A stretch of DNA of 64,000 nt, taken from positions 1-64,000 of the forward strand of contig JAKIUN010000012.1 of NCBI GenBank assembly GCA_021647505.1, given 5' to 3'. The stretch comes from Gammaproteobacteria bacterium (GTDB lineage: Bacteria; Pseudomonadota; Gammaproteobacteria; SZUA-152). The notes under the pieces are model-generated. The model had not been told where the DNA came from, searched no databases, and was given only the letters and a program-made list of their open reading frames with translations. This document shows, piece after piece, positions 40,610-49,585 of this stretch. The position numbers and the translations under genes were made by a program. Position 1 is the first letter of the stretch. Every line of letters begins with the position of its first letter.

Positions 40610-41608
40610 GTGTCACGCCAAGACGCAGAATGGCAGCCCAGCGCAACGCTGGATGCCCTGAAACAGCGGGCGGCTCTGATGGGCCGCCTGCGTTGTTTTT
40701 TCGCCAAGAAAGGCGTGTTGGAGGTGGAGACGCCGCTGCTCTCCGCTGCTGGCACCACCGATCCGCAGATCCACAGTTTCGAAACCTGCTACGAAGGCCC
40801 GGGTGCGGCACAGGGTCGACCGCTGTACCTTGCCACTTCTCCCGAATTCGCCATGAAGCGTCTGCTGGCCGCCGGCAGCGGCCCCATCTTCCAGGTCTGC
40901 AAGGCCTTCCGTCAGGGTGAGGCGGGGCGATTACACAATCCGGAATTCACTTTGCTGGAATGGTATCGGCCCGGGTTTGATCATTTTCAGTTGATGGATG
41001 AGGTCGAGGCCTTGGTGACTGAGCTGGCTGATGGACGGTTGCCCGCTGTGCGTGCTGAGCGCACGACCTATGCCGAGCTGTTTTGGCGGCATTTGGGGCT
41101 GGAACCGCATACGGCCAGCGCAGAGGTTTTGGCGCGGTGCGCGGCAGATTTTCCGGTGTTGGCGGGTATTTCTGGACTGGATCGTGACGGCTGGTTGGAT
41201 CTGCTCATGAGTCATATTATCCAGCCTCGTCTGGGGCAGGGGTGCCTCGCCTTTGTTTATCACTATCCCGCCTCACAAGCGGCCCTTGCACGCATTAGCC
41301 AATCCTCAGCGGATATTCCTGCCGTGGCTGAACGTTTTGAACTCTTTTATCAGGGCGTGGAGCTGGCCAACGGCTTTCACGAGTTGACGGATGCCGGCGA
41401 GCAAAGGGCACGTTTTGAGCGGGATCTGTTGCAACGCCGGGCGCAGAATTTGCCGCTGATCCCCATCGATGAGCATTTGCTCACGGCCTTGGATGAAGGC
41501 ATGCCCCCCTGTGCAGGTGTGGCCCTGGGGCTGGACAGGTTATTGTTGGTTGTCAATGGTCTTTCGCAGTTGTCAGATGTGATAGCCTTTCCCTTTGTCC
41601 GCGCCTGA
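40610..41608 (+). CDS. epmA: EF-P--(R)-beta-lysine ligase
   Basis: VETPLLSAAGTTDPQIHSF, YLATSPEFAMKRLLAAGSGPIFQVCKAFRQGEAGRLHNPEFTLLEWYRPG; GTG start. Confidence 0.96.
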   Translation: MSRQDAEWQPSATLDALKQRAALMGRLRCFFAKKGVLEVETPLLSAAGTTDPQIHSFETCYEGPGAAQGRPLYLATSPEFAMKRLLAAGSGPIFQVCKAFRQGEAGRLHNPEFTLLEWYRPGFDHFQLMDEVEALVTELADGRLPAVRAERTTYAELFWRHLGLEPHTASAEVLARCAADFPVLAGISGLDRDGWLDLLMSHIIQPRLGQGCLAFVYHYPASQAALARISQSSADIPAVAERFELFYQGVELANGFHELTDAGEQRARFERDLLQRRAQNLPLIPIDEHLLTALDEGMPPCAGVALGLDRLLLVVNGLSQLSDVIAFPFVRA

Positions 41609-41879
41609 GTCAGTAAAAAACAGGATTTTTGTCAGGTGTCGATTTACTTTACATTCCTACATGGGGAATCGTGCAGGATGCAATAGCTTTTTCCTCAGGG
41701 GTCTGCAGCGGATTGTTTTATCAACCGAAATCACGCGCAATGGAAACCTGGCCCGCATCTTGCTGCCTTTCTATATCAATCTGAAGTCGATATGAAAAAT
41801 TCTATATCGTTGTTTGCGATATCAAGATGCCAAGTAACAAAATGGGTGTCAGGGATGCTTGATTTGTCAGGAGAAAACG

Positions 41880-42242
41880 ATGGAAAAACGCTGGAGTGAA
41901 AGAAAGCAGCTTTGCGTTGGTGTAGAGGTCTATTTGGATGGGGATTTGCTGAATTCGGGGCATTCCTCGGATATCGGTCTCGGAGGTACCTTTCTGGGAG
42001 TTGACTCCGTGGCGGGCATAAACCAGGATGCCAATGTCGAACTGGTTTTTCGTTTGCTGTCCGATGGCGCCGGAGAAGAGGGTGTCCGCCACACGGTTCA
42101 CGCTCGCGTGGTTCGGATTGCTGACCAGGGGGTCGGGTTCAAATTCTGCGATTTTGATACAGGCGTGTTCCGTTCGCTGCAGGAAATTATGGCTTACCAA
42201 AAGCACAACAGCCTGGGGCACCACGCGTCATGTAGCAGATAA
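41880..42242 (+). CDS. PilZ domain protein
   Basis: EKRWSERKQLCVGVEVYLDGDLLNSGHSSDIGLGGTFLGVDS (RxxxR + D.S.GG). Confidence 0.85.
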   Translation: MEKRWSERKQLCVGVEVYLDGDLLNSGHSSDIGLGGTFLGVDSVAGINQDANVELVFRLLSDGAGEEGVRHTVHARVVRIADQGVGFKFCDFDTGVFRSLQEIMAYQKHNSLGHHASCSR

Positions 42243-42276
42243 TCGTACGGCGATTGTGCTGCGCCGCAGTTAGTTG

Positions 42277-42465
42277 TCAACCCTTATCATTCCCTTCGGG
42301 TTCTTCCGCCTGCTGATGTTTCCATTTGTCGTAGCATTCGAGGCCGCAGAAGTGTTGTGCATACTCGTCACCCTCTTGGCTCGTGGCCACGGTTGCAGGG
42401 ATTTCTTCCATACATACCGCACAGGCGACATGCTCGGGCTGCGCGGGTGTGATTTTTTCGGTCAT
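42277..42465 (-). CDS. Small Cys-rich DUF3330-like protein
   Basis: CAVCMEEIPATVATSQEGDEYAQHFCGLECYDKWK. Confidence 0.65.
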   Translation of the reverse strand: MTEKITPAQPEHVACAVCMEEIPATVATSQEGDEYAQHFCGLECYDKWKHQQAEEPEGNDKG

Positions 42466-42513
42466 TGTCCTCCCTCCTTTAAGCTGTTGCCCACCTATAC
42501 GTTAAGCATAGTC

Positions 42514-43401
42514 CTAAGTCTGGCAGGTTCCTAGTTGTTGCCCCATCTGCACCGCTGCGTCGGGTGTGACGGAATCCGTCCACTGCATGGCATCGCGGCC
42601 AAACAGCACGATGACGGTGGAGCCCATATTGAATCGCCCCATTTCCTCGCCCCTGGCGAATTCCCGCGCATCGCTGCCTTGGTAATCCCAGTGCCGCACC
42701 CGTTTGCCTGCCGGTGGGGTGATTTCACCGGCCCACACGGTTTCAATGCTGGCGACGAAGATGGCGCCCACCAGCACCATCGCCATGGGCCCGGCCTCGG
42801 TATCGAAATAGGTGATGACCCGTTCATTACGCGCAAACAGCCCAGGGATGATGCGGGCGGTGGCGGCATTGACGCTGAATAGCCGCCCTGGCACGTGGCT
42901 CATGGCCGTCAGTTTGCCGGCCAGCGGCATGTGGATGCGATGGTAGTCACGTGGTGACAGGTAGAGGGTGGCGAAGTTGCCACCGGTAAATTTTTTTGCC
43001 CGCTGTTCGTCGCCGCCCAGCAGCTGAAGTAGTGAGTAATCTTGGCTCTTGGCCTGGAAGATGCGGCCATCGTGGATCGCCCCGGCCTGACTGACGGCAC
43101 CGTCCACCGGGCAGGCGATGGCCTTTTCATCGCTCACCACCGGCCGTGCTTCCGGGCGCAGGGCGCGGGTGAAGAAGTCATTGAAGTTGGCGTAGCTGTC
43201 GAGGTTCGGCTCCTGCGCCAGACTCATGTCGACACCGTACTGTTTCACGAACCAGCGCATGAACCAGCACCGCATAAGGGGGTTAATGCTGCGGGTGAGG
43301 GCGTGCATGACGCGCGACAGGGCGTGGGTGGGCAACAGGTATTGCGGCCAGGCCTTGAGATAGTCGCTCAGGTTCGGGGACGGCTCGGGGTGTTGGTTCA
43401 T
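42514..43401 (-). CDS. psd: Phosphatidylserine decarboxylase
   Basis: FNDFFTRALRPEARP, SPRDYHRIHMPLAG, FNMGSTVIVLFG. Confidence 0.94.
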   Translation of the reverse strand: MNQHPEPSPNLSDYLKAWPQYLLPTHALSRVMHALTRSINPLMRCWFMRWFVKQYGVDMSLAQEPNLDSYANFNDFFTRALRPEARPVVSDEKAIACPVDGAVSQAGAIHDGRIFQAKSQDYSLLQLLGGDEQRAKKFTGGNFATLYLSPRDYHRIHMPLAGKLTAMSHVPGRLFSVNAATARIIPGLFARNERVITYFDTEAGPMAMVLVGAIFVASIETVWAGEITPPAGKRVRHWDYQGSDAREFARGEEMGRFNMGSTVIVLFGRDAMQWTDSVTPDAAVQMGQQLGTCQT

Positions 43402-43410
43402 GGGGTTGCC

Positions 43411-43938
43411 CTAATGGTCGTGCTCATGCTTTTTCATATCTCCATGCGATTCTTTCTGCATGTCCATCGAGTGATCTGGGTCGTGATGGTGGGCCTTGTC
43501 TTTGACGCCGCCGCTGCGGCGGACGTCTGCGTTGATGTCCAACGATGAGCCATCATTGAAACGCAGAGTGAGGCTTACCTTGTCGCCGGCCTTCAGTGGC
43601 GTGACCGGGTCAATCAGCATAATGTGCAGACTGCCCGGTTCGAAGATGACCTTGCCGTGGGCGGCAATCATGATTTTCGCGACCCGGGTCATCGTCGCCA
43701 TACCCTCCTTTTCTTCCGAACGATGCAGTTCGACGCGCTTGAAGGCTGGAGATTCCACGGAGACCAGCGTGCGCGTTTTGTCGTCATGGTTGTGTAATTG
43801 CAAGTAGGCTGCCAGCACCCTGGCCGTAGGCGGCGCCTCGCGTACCCAGGGGTCATGGATCTCGATACCGTGCTGAGCTGAGGCCCAGGCATTGCTGGCG
43901 AGGAAAAACAAGGTGAGGAGGGTGGCTAATAGTTTCAT
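43411..43938 (-). CDS. Copper chaperone PCu(A)C family protein with His-rich C-terminus
   Basis: MKLLATLLTLFFLASNAWA signal; IHDPWVREAPPTARVLAAYLQLHN; M.RVAKIMIAAHGKVIFEPGSLHIMLIDP; HHHDPDHSMDMQKESHGDMKKHEHDH. Confidence 0.9.
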   Translation of the reverse strand: MKLLATLLTLFFLASNAWASAQHGIEIHDPWVREAPPTARVLAAYLQLHNHDDKTRTLVSVESPAFKRVELHRSEEKEGMATMTRVAKIMIAAHGKVIFEPGSLHIMLIDPVTPLKAGDKVSLTLRFNDGSSLDINADVRRSGGVKDKAHHHDPDHSMDMQKESHGDMKKHEHDH

Positions 43939-44163
43939 GGCGTTCCTTTTTTCTGGCGGTTTTTGGGATACGTTTGTTATGACGAGAGCGGTCATGTATT
44001 GCCAGGGGATGTCCCGTGCATGGTGCGCTGCCCCAAGACGTGCATGATAACGAACCTGAGGTTCAATCGACAGAATTGTGTTGGCTTGATTCACGCTGTA
44101 GATCCCACGACTGTCGAACTGGCGTTGGATACCCCTGAGATGTATGAATTCGCCAGCAGCCAT

Positions 44164-44238
44164 GTAGGGTGGGCACGTTTTTTGTGCCCACGTGAAATAT
44201 GCGCCAACCGCGTGGGCACAAAAAACGTGCCCACCTTA
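44164..44238. repeat. Dispersed GTAGGGTGGGCA... repeat, copy 2
   Basis: Near-identical to 17098-17173. Confidence 0.8.
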
Positions 44239-44459
44239 ACACGGCTTTTACCGCCTGCCGACAGGAAAAGGCAGGCAAAAACAGGCTATTAAGATCATGG
44301 CTATGTTTAAAAACAATGCGTTAAATGCGACAAAGTAGAACTAAAGTGCCCCAGAGCAGCCGGGTTATGGTGAGCCGAAGAAAAATAGAGGTGTCCTTCA
44401 GTCTCGCCCGTTATACTGTGCGATCCATTTCAAGGTGCTTTTTGAGAACGGTGCTTCAC

Positions 44460-45587
44460 ATGTTGTCTGTCAACGAACCCCAACACTCTGGCGGAGATGG
44501 TTTTGCCCACGATGCGCCCATGGTTACTGGCATTTTGCTGGCCAATCTGGGCACGCCGGACGAACCCACCCCCAAGGCACTGCGCCGCTACCTGGGTGAA
44601 TTCCTCTGGGATCCGCGCATCGTCGATATGCCGCGTCCGCTCTGGTGGCTGATTCTGCATGGTTTCATCCTGCGTGTCCGCCCCAAGCGCTCCGCCGCGG
44701 CCTACCGTGAAATCTGGACCGAACAGGGCTCACCCCTGATGCAGATATCCCGCCAGCAGACCGAGGGCCTGAGCCGTGCCCTACAGCAACATCTGTGCGG
44801 GCCCGTGGTGGTGGAGCTGGGCATGCGCTACGGTAATCCGTCCATTGTCTCGGCGATGCAGCGTTTATGTGCTGCCAACGCACGGCGGGTGCTGGTGCTA
44901 CCGCTATATCCGCAGTATTCCTCCAGCACCACCGCCTCTACCTTCGATGCTGTGGCTGCGGCCGTGAAATCGTGGCGTTGGGTGCCGGAGCTGCGCTTCG
45001 TCAACCAGTATCATGACGAAACCGGCTATATTGAGGCCTTGGCCGCCAGTATCCGCGAAGACTGGGCGGGCCGTGAAGCGCCGCAAAAACTGTTATTCTC
45101 CTTCCATGGCACGCCCAAGCGTTTTCACACCGAGGGTGACCCCTATTTCTGCCACTGCCACAAAACCGCACGGTTGGTGGCCGACCGCCTGGGGCTGGCC
45201 GACGACCGCTGGCAGGTGACCTTTCAGTCTATCTTTGGCCGTGAGGAATGGCTCAAGCCCTACACCATCGACACCCTGCGCCGGTTGGGTAAGTCCGGGA
45301 TCAAATCCGTCGACGTCGTTTGCCCTGGATTTTCTGCCGACTGCCTGGAAACCATTGAAGAAATTGGTGTCGAAAACCGCGAGGCCTTTGAAATGGCGGG
45401 AGGGGAACACTTTCACTACATCGCCGCCCTCAATGACCGTGACGACCACATCAATGCCCTGGTAGCTCTGGTGAAAAAGCATATCGCCGGTTGGCCCGAG
45501 GCCGAGCCGGTGTGGGACGTCGCCACTAAAAAGGCGGAAGATGAGGCACGAGGGATGCGGGCAAAGGCTCAAGGAGCAAACCGTTAA
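44460..45587 (+). CDS. hemH: Ferrochelatase
   Basis: GILLANLGTPDEPTPKALRRYLGEFLWDPRIVD; LLFSFHGTPKRF; VVCPGFSADCLETIEEI. Confidence 0.96.
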   Translation: MLSVNEPQHSGGDGFAHDAPMVTGILLANLGTPDEPTPKALRRYLGEFLWDPRIVDMPRPLWWLILHGFILRVRPKRSAAAYREIWTEQGSPLMQISRQQTEGLSRALQQHLCGPVVVELGMRYGNPSIVSAMQRLCAANARRVLVLPLYPQYSSSTTASTFDAVAAAVKSWRWVPELRFVNQYHDETGYIEALAASIREDWAGREAPQKLLFSFHGTPKRFHTEGDPYFCHCHKTARLVADRLGLADDRWQVTFQSIFGREEWLKPYTIDTLRRLGKSGIKSVDVVCPGFSADCLETIEEIGVENREAFEMAGGEHFHYIAALNDRDDHINALVALVKKHIAGWPEAEPVWDVATKKAEDEARGMRAKAQGANR

Positions 45588-45605
45588 CACAATGAGGACA
45601 ACGAG

Positions 45606-45947
45606 ATGAAAAAGCTGGTTTTATTGGTGGCTGCAACCGCGCTGCTCGTCGGCGGCTGTACACAGGAAACGCAGAATAAATTCAGTCGTGCGGTACAGAA
45701 CTACACCGGCACCGATGGCGTGTTGGATGTCTATGCCGGCGACAAGTTGGTAAAGCGCTTTATCAAGATTGACAAGCTGACCACCGCCGTGAGTACCAGT
45801 GGCAATACGCCCCGGCCCTACCGCTACGCCTACGGCGTGTTGGATGAAAATCAGAACCTGCGCGTAGATCCCGGCGAAAAGAAGGTCTATTTTGAGTTCA
45901 GTGATTACTCGACCAGCTACATTTTTTACGAAAATCCGCAGAGCTGA
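45606..45947 (+). CDS. Small lipoprotein of unknown function
   Basis: MKKLVLLVAATALLVGGCTQETQ lipobox. Confidence 0.65.
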   Translation: MKKLVLLVAATALLVGGCTQETQNKFSRAVQNYTGTDGVLDVYAGDKLVKRFIKIDKLTTAVSTSGNTPRPYRYAYGVLDENQNLRVDPGEKKVYFEFSDYSTSYIFYENPQS

Positions 45948-46003
45948 CTGATTGGATTGTTAACGCCTTCTTTCTCTGAGGCGCTAGACTAAATACAGTC
46001 CTT

Positions 46004-46023
46004 GGAGCGGGCCACGCCCGCGA
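46004..46023. repeat. REP-like palindrome
   Basis: GGAGCGGGCCACGCCCGCGA, resembling the common pseudomonad/gammaproteobacterial REP core. Confidence 0.5.
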
Positions 46024-46070
46024 TTGTCGGCTGAGGAATACATTCAACAACATCTGTTAACAGAGTAGGG

Positions 46071-46190
46071 GGTCAGGCTTGCGTTATTGTACAGACTTAA
46101 AGTACCGCCGCCCCCTGGGCCGGATCATTCGCTACGAGACCGATCCCCAGGCTCTGACTGGCTCCACTATGCAATAGCGCAAGCCTGACC
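46071..46190. mobile_element. 120-bp MITE-like element
   Basis: Terminal inverted repeats GGTCAGGCTTGCGTTATTG (46071-46089) / CAATAGCGCAAGCCTGACC (46172-46190), 18/19 identity. Confidence 0.65.
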
Positions 46191-46215
46191 GTCTGGCTCT
46201 TGACCCTCTGGCTCT

Positions 46216-46324
46216 TGGAATACCGTCATTCCCGCGCAGGCGGGAATCCAGAATGTACGGAATTTCAAGCACTCTGGATTCCGGCTAAAAACATGCCGGA
46301 ATGACAATAATCGCAGCAAGCTGC
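46216..46324. repeat. Dispersed palindromic repeat, second copy of the 2014-2145 family
   Basis: CTGGATTCCGGCTAAAAACATGCCGGAATGACAATAATCGCAGC. Confidence 0.75.
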
Positions 46325-46329
46325 GGGGA

Positions 46330-46624
46330 GGGAAATACGACCCAAAGAGATTCAATAGCGGAATTTCTTCTTCATTCAGTTCGACGGTTAATGCGCCTTT
46401 TTCGCCTTCAGGTAAGGTGATTTTCTTCCAGGGGAGCCCTGACTTTTGCTGAATGAATTTTTGGACTTGCAGCGTTTTTCCGTGCTTTTGTACTGACGGG
46501 ATCGGCGGCCGCGACCACTTTTTGAGGCCGGTATCGCCGGCTCTGGGTCGTTCAGATAGATCTGCTGATCTTTGTGGACGTCGATCATGAAGGTTTCATT
46601 CAGATCATCCAGGCCGCACTTCAC
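46330..46624 (-). pseudogene. IS701-like transposase fragment, frameshifted
   Basis: FMIDVHKDQQIYLNDPEPAIPASKSGRGRRSRQYKSTEK then frameshift to LQVQKFIQQKSGLPWKKITLPEGEKGALTVELNEEEIPLLNLFGSYF. Confidence 0.6.
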
Positions 46625-46977
46625 AGCCCACCTTTATGGAATATTTTGGCGAGAGAGATAACAATAAGCGCTAAATAAGATATCGCTAGCAGCGAGTGAG
46701 GCAATGAATTTCCCCCCAAAAAATAGAGACCAACGGAGAAAAACGGGATAAGAGAAAAAACCAATAAGTGTATCGGTTTTAATCTTATTGATGCCCAGGC
46801 CGCAGAAACACCTAAAGCGATCATAACACCAGGAAGAATAAACCTTTCCGCCCCCGGGGAGTAACCACTGAGGTCAACAGGTGCATTGAATAGCCAAAAC
46901 AACCAAAACAGGCATGAATAAAGAGAAAGAGCACAACCAACCAGGCCCCATTTTTGTCGTATATCGCCAATTTTCAT
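46621..46977 (-). CDS. Hypothetical membrane protein
   Basis: Four predicted hydrophobic segments in a 118-aa ORF. Confidence 0.5.
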   Translation of the reverse strand: MKIGDIRQKWGLVGCALSLYSCLFWLFWLFNAPVDLSGYSPGAERFILPGVMIALGVSAAWASIRLKPIHLLVFSLIPFFSVGLYFLGGNSLPHSLLAISYLALIVISLAKIFHKGGL

Positions 46978-47172
46978 ACGGATTACATGTTACTGATAAC
47001 ACACACAAAGAATAAAAAAACTCGGCCGCAAGCGACCGAGCTTTAAGGACTCAAAAGTTCCATCGCTCTGCGATGAAACTTTGGAAACATTTAGAGACTC
47101 CGTGCTTTCATACATATCATAAGAGATACCCCCCGAGATTTTCACTATGCGGTTAAATGTAACGGAGTAGAA

Positions 47173-47841
47173 CTAGTTCAATGATATAACTCCCCATATG
47201 AATGTAGAATCCTCACCCGCATCAGTATGTGACCAGGAGTAGGTAACTGTAGCGTTATTATTCCCTCGAACAGAAACATACTGACTTACAGTAGTCGATA
47301 AGTGATCCCATCCCCAGTCGTAATTATAGTAAGAGCCATAAACGCTCTTTGTTACGTTTTGGCTACCTGCTCCATATGTTGGCCCCCAGTGGTCCTGCTG
47401 ACTAATATACCAATGGGTGTTAATGGGGGAAGGGTTAACGGCATACCAGTCGACACTCCAATGCAACCAATATACCGTCCCGTTGCCGTATACATACCAT
47501 CTCAGGCGATCACTCGTTTTTGTTATTGTCCAATTAGGAAAGTCACGAGTACGTAAAGAAACCGTCACATCATAAGCCCCTGGAGATATGGCGAATGGAA
47601 TAACTAAGCTATTTTCCGGTGTATTTGAAGGCAACTCGCAGGCACGATCACTATTATGCCCGGCATTGGCATCAAGCCCCTCTTTTAGTGCATTAGGATT
47701 AATTTTAGAATCCATGGCCTGTAACATTAAGTAAGAATCATCCAGGTTATGATTTGCAACAGGGTTAAGCGTATAGGATCTGTTATCAATATCGACTTTA
47801 TACTCAATACTAAAGCATGGCTTTCCATGTTCATAAACCAC
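47173..47841 (-). CDS. Hypothetical protein, N-terminus probably disrupted by the adjacent structured element
   Basis: 222-aa ORF whose only upstream start (GTG at 47841) lies inside the terminal hairpin of the 47835-48180 element. Confidence 0.5.
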   Translation of the reverse strand: MVYEHGKPCFSIEYKVDIDNRSYTLNPVANHNLDDSYLMLQAMDSKINPNALKEGLDANAGHNSDRACELPSNTPENSLVIPFAISPGAYDVTVSLRTRDFPNWTITKTSDRLRWYVYGNGTVYWLHWSVDWYAVNPSPINTHWYISQQDHWGPTYGAGSQNVTKSVYGSYYNYDWGWDHLSTTVSQYVSVRGNNNATVTYSWSHTDAGEDSTFIWGVISLN

Positions 47842-48180
47842 CAGCTAAAGCTGGTGGGTTAGTATTACGGACTGAAAGTCCGGATACGGGTCGGAAGACC
47901 CGTTTAGCCTTCAGTTCTGAAGTTATCATCAACTGAACTTGTGACACCGCTCTGCGGTGTTACACATCCCGTGGCGCTCAGCGCCACCTCCACCTCGGTG
48001 GATTATTAGACTGGCTTTCTTGCGCTACACCGCAGAGCGGTGTAGCGCGTCAAATACAAAATGATACTGAGTCTTGTCAACGGCATGACTACCGTAGCGA
48101 TATTCCATGCCCTACCCCCCTTCATCAGGGCAACGGCCAGTATCGCAGATAAACCTGACCGCCTAAAGGCGGTGGTTTTA
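47835..48180 (-). ncRNA. Orphan structured element, IS200/IS605- or HEARO(omega RNA)-like, without an associated IscB/IsrB/TnpB ORF
   Basis: Terminal hairpins CCACCAGCTAAAGCTGGTGG and ACCGCCTAAAGGCGGT; internal hairpins CGGACTGAAAGTCCG, ACGGGTCGGAAGACCCGT, CACCGCTCTGCGGTG, GTGGCGCTCAGCGCCAC, CGCTACACCGCAGAGCGGTGTAGCG; minus-strand 3' end abuts ATGA; no ORF. Confidence 0.5.
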
Positions 48181-48597
48181 ACCTTTAACCGGGACTAATA
48201 AATCGTATGACAATAAGATTGCATCCGCAGCGACAAACAATGGAAATTTTTATCGCTATCCCCGTCAGAATCAGGGAATTCGGCTTATTATAAGAATATA
48301 ATGGTTTAGTGATAAGAAATAGGATCGATTGGGTCTATCGAGAAAATCGAAAGGAATACTAAACCAATGAGGGTTCGACATAGTAATATCGTCCTGTTTG
48401 CTAGGGTAATTGACACCCAAATACACCTCTAGAACAACAATCATCCTTAATGTTAGAAATATAGCAACCCTTCATAGAAAATCAATGCATATATCTACCC
48501 GGTGGTGTACGAGATACTACTCAGCCTCGTAGTTGTTGCACCATGAGGAATGAATGTGTTGTAGATTAAGTGTGCATGTCCCTTATTTTGTTGTAAA

Positions 48598-49392
48598 TTA
48601 ATCCAAAGCAATATTAATGTCGCGAAATGTAAAAATATGATTTTCTTTGGATGCGCGTTTCTGTTTTATCGTCGCTATAAGTATTGCTTTGCTTATCATG
48701 GTGAATTCTTTGCTCACGTTGTTAAATTTTAATTTAACAGTAATATCTATACCTCTGACCAATTCTGCATGCACTGTTTCATTGAAGTAGTGATCTCTAA
48801 ATGCAGTTTTTAAATTGGCTGCTGTAATTTCAGATGGGACAAACTTGTTTCCGGATTGATCGTAAATGGCGGAGTTTTCAGATAGGTCAATGCTTAAGTC
48901 TGATTCCGTGGGGTCAGCAGAAAATTCGCAAATTATAGAGCTAGACTGCCTGTGACATGATGATAGTGTTACTTTTAATCCGCCCCCTGATTCCTGCCAT
49001 TTGATGCCGCCCAGGATCCTTTTCTTTGGCTTTCTAACTGTGGATTTTTCAGAAACCAGGCCGCTAAACTTCTCAATGAATATTGGTGAAAGCGCCTTCA
49101 CGCAATTTCTGTAATCGTTGTTATCTTCTACTGTTTTTTGTATGTCATGCCACTCCGCTTTAGAAAAGGTCGCTTCGTCCGTCATGCCAATGTCTGCCAG
49201 TTTTAGCTTGATTTTCGCCCCGCCATTACCTTTTGCCCTTATATCCCAATAATCTCCTGCATTCTCTGGTTTGTCGCAGACCTGCTTAAGATTATCGGCG
49301 ATCTGAGAAAGTGCCTCCGTATCATTTGCGGCGAAGGCAGGTAGTACAGATAGGGAAAAAATAGTGAAAAATAGTATTTTAAGTTGCCGCAT
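48598..49392 (-). CDS. Exported hypothetical protein
   Basis: Signal peptide MRQLKILFFTIFSLSVLPAFA; no recognised family. Confidence 0.55.
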   Translation of the reverse strand: MRQLKILFFTIFSLSVLPAFAANDTEALSQIADNLKQVCDKPENAGDYWDIRAKGNGGAKIKLKLADIGMTDEATFSKAEWHDIQKTVEDNNDYRNCVKALSPIFIEKFSGLVSEKSTVRKPKKRILGGIKWQESGGGLKVTLSSCHRQSSSIICEFSADPTESDLSIDLSENSAIYDQSGNKFVPSEITAANLKTAFRDHYFNETVHAELVRGIDITVKLKFNNVSKEFTMISKAILIATIKQKRASKENHIFTFRDINIALD

Positions 49393-49585
49393 AAGCACTC
49401 CTTATTTATTAAATAAACTGGTATTGTCTGCCGCTCGTCGGTGGTCGCTCCCCAACCTTGGAAGATGTCCATCCGCCAAGGGGTAGCGGTAGTCCGGCAA
49501 CCCAAGAGCGATTTTTACACACCCTGAAATACCCTGTGTTTAGTTGGTTTTTTAGATGATTTGGAGAGTAAGTCTACTGGGTATT

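Noticed and set aside
46096-46177. Open stretch DLKYRRPLGRIIRYETDPQALTGSTMQ* within the 120-bp MITE
   Set aside because: Too short, no start codon, could be chance or captured gene tail; not enough evidence
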